A stretch of DNA of 64,000 nt from NCBI GenBank assembly GCA_028767165.1, contig JARACJ010000002.1, forward strand, positions 434,001 through 498,000, in the 5' to 3' direction. The DNA is from Proteobacteria bacterium DTSAM18 (GTDB lineage Bacteria; Myxococcota_A; UBA796; GCA-2862545). The first letter of the stretch is position 1. Each line of letters starts with the position of its first letter. The notes beneath the pieces were generated by a model. The model was not told where the DNA came from and did not search any database. It saw only the letters and a list, made by a program, of their open reading frames with translations. Positions 59,097-64,000 of the stretch are shown here, one piece after another. The position numbers and the translations under genes were made by a program.

Positions 59097-60725
59097 ATGA
59101 TTGCCTTTTCCAACGTCTCCAAGCAGCACGGATCCCAGATCCTCTTCCTCAACGCCTCGTTCCAGGTCAACCCTGGCGAGAAGGTCGGACTCGTGGGCCC
59201 CAACGGCGCCGGCAAGTCCACCATCTTCCGGCTCGTCGCCGGCGAGGAGGGCCCCGACAAGGGCGGCATCGAGGTGCCCAAGAAGCTCACCATCGGCTGG
59301 TTCAAGCAGGATGTGGGCGACTGGAAGGGCCGCAGCGTGCTGGCCGAGACCATGAGCGCCGCCGGTGAGGTCTCCCGGCTGGCCGCCGAGCTCGCAAGGC
59401 TCGAGCCGCTGCTGGAACAGTGGGAGGCGCCCGACTTCGACAAGGTCCTCGAGCGCTACGGCGAGGTGCAGGAGCGCTTCTCCGATCTGGGCGGCTACTC
59501 GCTGGAAGCCCGTGCGGCCGAGATCCTGGCCGGCCTCGGCCTGCGTCAGGATCAGATGACCGCCGACGTGGGCGAGCTGTCCGGTGGCTGGAAGATGCGG
59601 GTGGCGCTGGCGAAGATCCTGCTCAGCAAGCCCGATGTCATGCTCCTCGACGAGCCCACCAACTACCTCGACATCGAGTCGATCCTCTGGCTCGAGGACT
59701 TCCTGCGGGGCTTCGCCGGCACCGTGATCATGACCTGCCACGACAAGGACGTCATGAACCGGGTCGTCGGTCGCATCCTCGAGATCGATGGCGGAGAGAT
59801 CCTCAGCTACTCCGGCAACTACGACTTCTACGAGGAGCAGCGGGCCCTGCAGGCCGAGCAGCGTGAGGCCGCCTACCAGCGGCAGCAGGCGATGATGGCC
59901 AAGGAGATCCGCTTCATCGAGCGGTTCAAGGGTCAGCCCTCCAAGTCGTCGGCGGTGCAGAGCCGGGCCAAGAAGCTCGACAAGATCGACAAGCTCGCCG
60001 AGCCCAAGCGCCGGGTGGAGCGCACCTTCAAGTTCCGCGACTGCAAGCGGTCGGGCAACGAGGTGATCAAGGTCAAGGGTGTCCGCAAGGCCTATGGCAG
60101 CAAGGTCATCCACGACGACCTCGAGCTGATGGTCCGTCGCGGCGAGCGGTGGGCTGTCATGGGGGCCAACGGCGCCGGCAAGACCACCCTGTTGAAGATG
60201 ATGGCCCAGGTCAGCACGCCCGATGCCGGTGAGGTCGAGCTCGGGGCCAGCGTCGACATGGCCTACTTCGCCCAGCATCAGATGGAGCAGCTCGACGGCA
60301 GCCGCACCATCATGCAGGAGCTCGAGGCCTTCGCGCCGGCCGCCAACATCGGCACGCTGCGCAACCTCGCGGGTGCCTTCCAGTTCACCGGCGACGACGT
60401 CGACAAACCCATCAGCGTGCTCTCCGGTGGCGAGAAGGCCCGTCTCGCCATGGCGAAGATCATGTACCGGGCCCCCAACCTGATGATCCTCGACGAGCCC
60501 ACCAACCACCTCGACATCGAGACCAAGAACAGCCTGATGAAGGCGCTGTCGAAGTACGAGGGCACCCTGGTGTTCGTCAGCCACGATCGCGCGTTCCTGC
60601 GCGGCCAGGCCAACATGGTGCTCGAGCTCGGCGGCGAGGAGGGCCCCCGGGTCTACCCCGGCAGCTACGACGAGTACGTCACGGTCACGGGCCGTTCGGC
60701 ACCGGGCATGCGCGCGCAGGAGTGA
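59097..60725 (+). CDS. ABC-F family ATPase
   Basis: This 542-residue protein has two ABC ATPase domains in one chain and no membrane segments. Domain 1 has Walker A GPNGAGKST, signature LSGGWKMRVA and Walker B VMLLDEPTNYLD. Domain 2 has GANGAGKTT, LSGGEKARLA and LMILDEPTNHLD. A linker (about 230-300) carries the charged helices typical of ABC-F proteins, which act on ribosomes (EttA, Uup, YbiT types) or, in some cases, protect against antibiotics. The subtype is not certain. ATG 59097 lies 52 bp after the previous stop. Confidence 0.93.
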   Translation: MIAFSNVSKQHGSQILFLNASFQVNPGEKVGLVGPNGAGKSTIFRLVAGEEGPDKGGIEVPKKLTIGWFKQDVGDWKGRSVLAETMSAAGEVSRLAAELARLEPLLEQWEAPDFDKVLERYGEVQERFSDLGGYSLEARAAEILAGLGLRQDQMTADVGELSGGWKMRVALAKILLSKPDVMLLDEPTNYLDIESILWLEDFLRGFAGTVIMTCHDKDVMNRVVGRILEIDGGEILSYSGNYDFYEEQRALQAEQREAAYQRQQAMMAKEIRFIERFKGQPSKSSAVQSRAKKLDKIDKLAEPKRRVERTFKFRDCKRSGNEVIKVKGVRKAYGSKVIHDDLELMVRRGERWAVMGANGAGKTTLLKMMAQVSTPDAGEVELGASVDMAYFAQHQMEQLDGSRTIMQELEAFAPAANIGTLRNLAGAFQFTGDDVDKPISVLSGGEKARLAMAKIMYRAPNLMILDEPTNHLDIETKNSLMKALSKYEGTLVFVSHDRAFLRGQANMVLELGGEEGPRVYPGSYDEYVTVTGRSAPGMRAQE

Positions 60726-60851
60726 TGCGCAGGCGACGGTCCGCGGAACGGTGAGACCTCGCATATCGGGGAATATCCCCGGTTCGCGCCCACGGTGGAC
60801 GGACTAGGGTGTCTCGGAGGCCCATGTGCACGGGCCGAACGAGGTCCACCC

Positions 60852-61604
60852 ATGCCCAGCATCCGCCACCTGATCGTCGTCGCCCTGGCCATCACGGCCT
60901 GCAAGGGCCCTGTGACCCCGCCCGAGCAGAATGACGAGTGGCCCGACAGAGACGGCGACATCGAGCTGGAGCTGCAGGAGATCGCCTCCGGCGTGTGGCT
61001 CCACACCTCCTGGGGCGAGGTGAACGGCAAGCCGGTGCCCTCCAACGGCCTGGTGGTGCGCGACGGTGCGGGGCTCATCCTCATCGATGCCGCGTGGGGC
61101 CCGGCGGCCACCAAGGCCCTGCTCAGCTGGGTCGAGTCGGAGGCGGGGGTGCCGGTCAAGCAGGCCATCGTCACCCACTTCCATGTGGATCGGGTCGGTG
61201 GCACGCCGGTGCTCGAGCGGGCGGGCATCCCCGTGCTCGCCAACGGAAAGACCGTGGAGCTCATGAAGGGGGGTGACCTGCCTCTTCCTACCTCCCTTGG
61301 AGAGCTGGAGCCGGGCGATACCGTCGAGGTGGGCTCCATCGAGGTCTTCTATCCGGGACCTGCCCACACGCTCGACAACGTGATGGTGTACGTGCCCGGG
61401 GCCAAGCTGCTGTACGGCGGATGTGCGGTGCGATCGCCCGATCGTCCCGGTCCGGGCTACACCGGCGATGGCGACGTGGAGGACTGGGCGGCGGCCATCA
61501 TCCGGGCGCGCGACCGGTACCCCGACGCCACGAAGGTCGTCCCGGGACACGGCGCCATGGGGGATCGGGAGCTCCTCGAGCACACCATCTCCCTGTTCCA
61601 GTAG
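60852..61604 (+). CDS. Subclass B1 metallo-beta-lactamase, lipoprotein
   Basis: The 250-residue product has a signal peptide and lipobox ITAC, so it is probably membrane-anchored like NDM enzymes. All B1 zinc ligands are visible: H109-F-H111-V-D113-R, His172 in AHTLDN, Cys191 in GGCAVRS and His233 in PGHG. The spacing between the second-site His, Cys and His (19 and 42 residues) matches VIM. The HFHxDRVGG motif is closest to the VIM form. B1 enzymes hydrolyse beta-lactams with one or two Zn2+; an ancestral chromosomal role is possible. ATG 60852 follows GAGGTCC. No mobile element is seen near it. Confidence 0.9.
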   Translation: MPSIRHLIVVALAITACKGPVTPPEQNDEWPDRDGDIELELQEIASGVWLHTSWGEVNGKPVPSNGLVVRDGAGLILIDAAWGPAATKALLSWVESEAGVPVKQAIVTHFHVDRVGGTPVLERAGIPVLANGKTVELMKGGDLPLPTSLGELEPGDTVEVGSIEVFYPGPAHTLDNVMVYVPGAKLLYGGCAVRSPDRPGPGYTGDGDVEDWAAAIIRARDRYPDATKVVPGHGAMGDRELLEHTISLFQ

Positions 61605-61677
61605 ATCGCATCGGGCTCGAATCCATCAGGGCACGGGGGACCGTGCCGAACCGGAGGTTCCCACCGTCGGAGAGCCC

Positions 61678-62385
61678 TTGGCCGCAGATGACGACATCCG
61701 GACGCCACCACTGAGCCACCCGGAGCCCCATGAGGAGCACAAGTTCCTCCGTGGGGTGCGCGACGATCCCCGGGAGCTGGCCACCGCGGGCCGCATCTTC
61801 CTGGAGTACACGCGGGGGTTCGAGGCGCTCGGCAGCATCGGCAGGTGCGTCACGGTGTTCGGGTCCGCGCGCTTCTCCGAGGATCACCCGTACTACCAGC
61901 GGGCCCGCAGGATGGGGCGTCGGCTCGCCGAGGAGGGCTACGCCGTGATGACCGGCGGGGGCCCCGGGATCATGGAGGCGGCGAACCGGGGTGCCAAGGA
62001 AGGGGGCGGCCTGAGCCTGGGCTGCAACATCATCCTGCCGATCGAGCAGAGACCGAACCCCTACCTCGATCGCTTCGTGGGGTTCGAGTACTTCTTCGTT
62101 CGCAAGGTGATGCTCATCAAGTACAGCCACGCCTTCGTGGTGATGCCCGGTGGTTTCGGCACCCTCGACGAGGTGTTCGAGGTGGGCACCCTGATGCAGA
62201 CGGGCAAGCTCGACCCGTTCCCCATCGTGGCGATGTGTTCGGACTTCTGGGACGACATGCGGCGCTTCTTCCGGAAGACGCTCCTGAAGGCAGGAACCAT
62301 CGATCAGCGGGACCTCGACCTGCTGCACGTCACGGACTCCGTGGATGAGGCGATGGAGATCATCCGTGCTGGTCGGGGGCCCTGA
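61678..62385 (+). CDS. LOG-family protein (TIGR00730 type)
   Basis: About 235 residues with the Rossmann-like LOG/lysine-decarboxylase-like fold: VTVFGSARF, MTGGGPGIMEAANRGAKEGG and the PGGFGTLDEVFE signature. Family members such as LOG and YgdH hydrolyse nucleotide monophosphates to free bases and ribose 5-phosphate, or make cytokinin-like bases. It starts at TTG 61678 with GGAGAG just upstream; no ATG fits. The next gene begins 1 bp after its stop. Confidence 0.9.
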   Translation: MAADDDIRTPPLSHPEPHEEHKFLRGVRDDPRELATAGRIFLEYTRGFEALGSIGRCVTVFGSARFSEDHPYYQRARRMGRRLAEEGYAVMTGGGPGIMEAANRGAKEGGGLSLGCNIILPIEQRPNPYLDRFVGFEYFFVRKVMLIKYSHAFVVMPGGFGTLDEVFEVGTLMQTGKLDPFPIVAMCSDFWDDMRRFFRKTLLKAGTIDQRDLDLLHVTDSVDEAMEIIRAGRGP

Positions 62386-62386
62386 C

Positions 62387-63145
62387 ATGGTCCGAAGGTA
62401 CTCCGATGACGAGCTGGTCCATGCGCACCGGCCGGACGAGATCCGACGTCGGTTGTCGGAGGAACCGCCGGAGTCGGTGCTGTCCGATGCCGTCCTCGGG
62501 GCCATCGACGGCTGCGTGACCACCTTCTCGGTGGTGTGTGGTGCCGTGGGTGCGGGATTCGAACCGGTGGTGGCCCTCGTGCTCGGGATCGCGAACCTGC
62601 TGTCGGACGGCTTCTCGATGGCCGTGAGCAACCACGAGGCCGTTCGGGCCGAGATGGAGGTGCTCGAGTGGCTGCGGGAGGAGGAGGAGCGCCACATCGA
62701 CGAGGTGCCGTGGGGCGAGCGCCAGGAGATCCGCCAGATCTTCGCGGACAAGGGCTTTCGGGGCGACGTCCTCGAGCAGATCGTCGACACGATCTGCAGC
62801 GATCGTCGGCTGTGGGTGGAGACCATGCTGGTGGAGGAGCACGGCCTGCGGAAGGGCACGCCGAACCCGTGGCGCTCGTCCCTGGCCACCTTCGGTGCCT
62901 TCGTGACGGTGGGGGCCATGCCGCTGATGCCGTTCATGGTGCCCGGCTGGTCGGTGGAGCTGCGGTTCGGGCTGTCGGTGGCGGTGGCCGCGGTGATGTT
63001 CTTCGCGGTGGGCGCGCTCAAGGGGGTCGCGGTGGGGCGCTCGCCGCTCGGATCCGGCGTGCGGACGCTGGTGTCCGGCGGGGCCGCGGCATCGCTTGCC
63101 TGGGGCGCCGGTTGGCTGCTTCGGGAGGTGGCGGGGCTCAGCTGA
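62387..63145 (+). CDS. VIT1/CCC1-family metal transporter
   Basis: This 252-residue membrane protein has the VIT1 helix 1 signature AVLGAIDGCVTTFSVVCGAV and GIANLLSDGFSMAVSNHEA. A cytoplasmic Glu-rich insert (WLREEEERHIDEVPWGE) matches the metal-binding domain between helices 2 and 3. Family members export Fe2+ or Mn2+ from the cytoplasm. ATG 62387 follows the LOG gene stop closely; GTG 62366 is a less likely alternative. Co-transcription with the LOG gene is likely. Confidence 0.88.
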   Translation: MVRRYSDDELVHAHRPDEIRRRLSEEPPESVLSDAVLGAIDGCVTTFSVVCGAVGAGFEPVVALVLGIANLLSDGFSMAVSNHEAVRAEMEVLEWLREEEERHIDEVPWGERQEIRQIFADKGFRGDVLEQIVDTICSDRRLWVETMLVEEHGLRKGTPNPWRSSLATFGAFVTVGAMPLMPFMVPGWSVELRFGLSVAVAAVMFFAVGALKGVAVGRSPLGSGVRTLVSGGAAASLAWGAGWLLREVAGLS

Positions 63146-63169
63146 GGTGACGGCCTGCGGCGGAGGCGG

Positions 63170-63598
63170 TCACGCGAGGATCCGATGCTGTTCGACCGCC
63201 CGGTGCAGGGCGTCCAGCAGGCCCTCGGGGGTGGTGTAGCGGATGACGATGTGGTGGGGGTTGCCGGAGACCATCGCGGACAGGCGGCGCGGTGAGGTCT
63301 CGTCGAACAGGGCGATGACGGGGATGCCGCGGGCCTCGGCGCGTCCGAGCTCGTACCCGACCCCGAGGCTCGGTGTGGTGACCTCGGCCACCACCAGATC
63401 GGAGGCATCGATCCAGTGGACGTCGCGGGCGAAGATCTCCCGGGCGTGCAGGGCCGTTTCGCCGGCGCCGTCGAGGGCCTGGCGGCCGACGTGCTCGGTG
63501 AGCACCGTGCCGTGCTGGCGGAGGAGGGCGATGATGGCCGGGTAGATGGCGGCGTGGTCGCGGCCACCGGTGATGGAGCCGGCGAAGTAGATGTTCAT
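63170..63598 (-). CDS. DNPH1/nucleoside 2-deoxyribosyltransferase-like hydrolase
   Basis: A 142-residue protein of the nucleoside deoxyribosyltransferase fold, close in pattern to DNPH1 (Rcl): YFAGSITGGRDHAAIYPAII, TVLTEHVGRQAL, DVHWIDASDLVVAEVTTPSL and GVGYELGRAEA. DNPH1 cleaves 2'-deoxynucleoside 5'-monophosphates to base and deoxyribose 5-phosphate. The catalytic Glu is probably in GYELG. The ATG follows GAGGACGCC. It is convergent with the VIT1-like gene. Confidence 0.87.
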   Translation of the reverse strand: MNIYFAGSITGGRDHAAIYPAIIALLRQHGTVLTEHVGRQALDGAGETALHAREIFARDVHWIDASDLVVAEVTTPSLGVGYELGRAEARGIPVIALFDETSPRRLSAMVSGNPHHIVIRYTTPEGLLDALHRAVEQHRILA

Positions 63599-63676
63599 GG
63601 CGTCCTCGTTGGGCTGGACCGACGGGGCGTCGGCCGCAGCGGATGGACTTGCTACGATGACGCCTGGGGTGGAACC

Positions 63677-64000
63677 TCAGGGATTGGGGACAATGCTCAT
63701 ACCATGGGGGCCGGGTGTTCCCTGGCGCACCGGCTGCGCGCCGTCGCGTCGGCGCTGCTGTGGAGAGGTGCCGGTCCACCTCTTGTAGGCCCTGCAGAAA
63801 CCGCTCACCTGGGCGTAGCCGGTGAGCCAGGCGATCTCGCCGATGGACAGCTCGGAGCTGCACAGGAAGCGCTCCGCGAGGTCGATCTGCACCTGGGTAC
63901 GCACGTCGCGAAACACGAGACCCCTGTGGGTGAGGCGTCGCTGGAGCGTGCGACGGCTGGTGCCGAGGCGCCGTGCCACGTCGTCGATGCCCGATGGCCC
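63677..64000 (-). CDS. AraC-family transcriptional regulator, C-terminal fragment
   Basis: The frame is open to the window edge, so the N-terminal part lies beyond base 64000. The visible 107 residues hold the two helix-turn-helix parts of an AraC/XylS DNA-binding domain: DDVARRLGTSRRTLQRRL and LSIGEIAWLTGYAQVSGFCR, followed by AYKRWTGTSPQQRR. A low-complexity tail follows. The effector domain cannot be seen, so the regulon is unknown. Confidence 0.9.
   Translation of the reverse strand, partial: GPSGIDDVARRLGTSRRTLQRRLTHRGLVFRDVRTQVQIDLAERFLCSSELSIGEIAWLTGYAQVSGFCRAYKRWTGTSPQQRRRDGAQPVRQGTPGPHGMSIVPNP

Overview
This 64 kb window is a high-GC bacterial chromosome segment with about 60 protein genes and no rRNA, tRNA, CRISPR array or prophage that I could see. 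The style of the genes suggests an uncultured Myxococcota-like bacterium (former Deltaproteobacteria). There is a very high share of lipobox-containing lipoproteins (about 18), a large Ser/Thr kinase with a long sensor/TPR-like tail, MopE-like Cys/Asp-rich repeat lipoproteins, FG-GAP/UnbV, PQQ-propeller and ferritin-like lipoproteins, a copper-monooxygenase-like lipoprotein and frequent GTG/TTG starts. The taxonomic call is an inference; no phylogenetic marker gene is present.

Layout. 0-14 kb: the tail of a PGM1-like ligase, a UbiD decarboxylase, a MopE-like lipoprotein, TlpA- and DsbA-like thioredoxin-fold proteins around a fused SpmA-SpmB membrane protein, a 1120-residue protein kinase and a coupled pair of bacterial PH-domain membrane proteins. 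14-18 kb: the complete oxidative pentose phosphate operon zwf-pgl-gnd. 18-24 kb: small lipoproteins separated by two copies of a ~257 bp palindromic repeat, an aldehyde dehydrogenase and a lipoprotein with leucine-rich-like repeats. 24-29 kb: a tight TetR / Na+ symporter / acyl-CoA ligase / hydrolase / short-chain dehydrogenase operon. 29-31.3 kb: a striking array of palindromic repeats bracketing a 5'-truncated DUF1016 (YhcG-type) PD-(D/E)XK nuclease gene. 31-39.9 kb: porin-like and hydrolase genes, a ketosynthase III with altered catalytic residues, a peptide transporter and an FG-GAP/UnbV lipoprotein. 39.9-40.8 kb: a four-helix-bundle (23S rRNA IVP-type) gene flanked by inverted GC-alternating repeats. 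42.7-46.4 kb: a Rad50/YhaN-like ATPase coupled to an SbcD-like protein that has lost its metal ligands. 46-55.5 kb: secreted enzymes and lipoproteins. 55.6-57.7 kb: an AbiE-like nucleotidyltransferase plus winged-helix gene pair behind two perfect palindromes, coupled to a GNAT gene. 57.7-64 kb: DUF3144, an ABC-F protein, a lipoprotein subclass B1 metallo-beta-lactamase, a LOG-family protein, a VIT1-type transporter, a DNPH1-like hydrolase and a partial AraC regulator.

The most unusual items are (1) the palindrome family P1/P2/P3, whose copies are mostly flanked by a GTACG tract, and the nuclease gene lying between copies exactly 1200 bp apart; (2) the palindrome-controlled AbiE-like operon in reversed gene order; (3) the Rad50-like/pseudo-SbcD pair; (4) the inverted-repeat-flanked four-helix-bundle gene; and (5) a chromosomal VIM-like B1 metallo-beta-lactamase lipoprotein. 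All functional calls come from reading motifs and family resemblance, without database searches.
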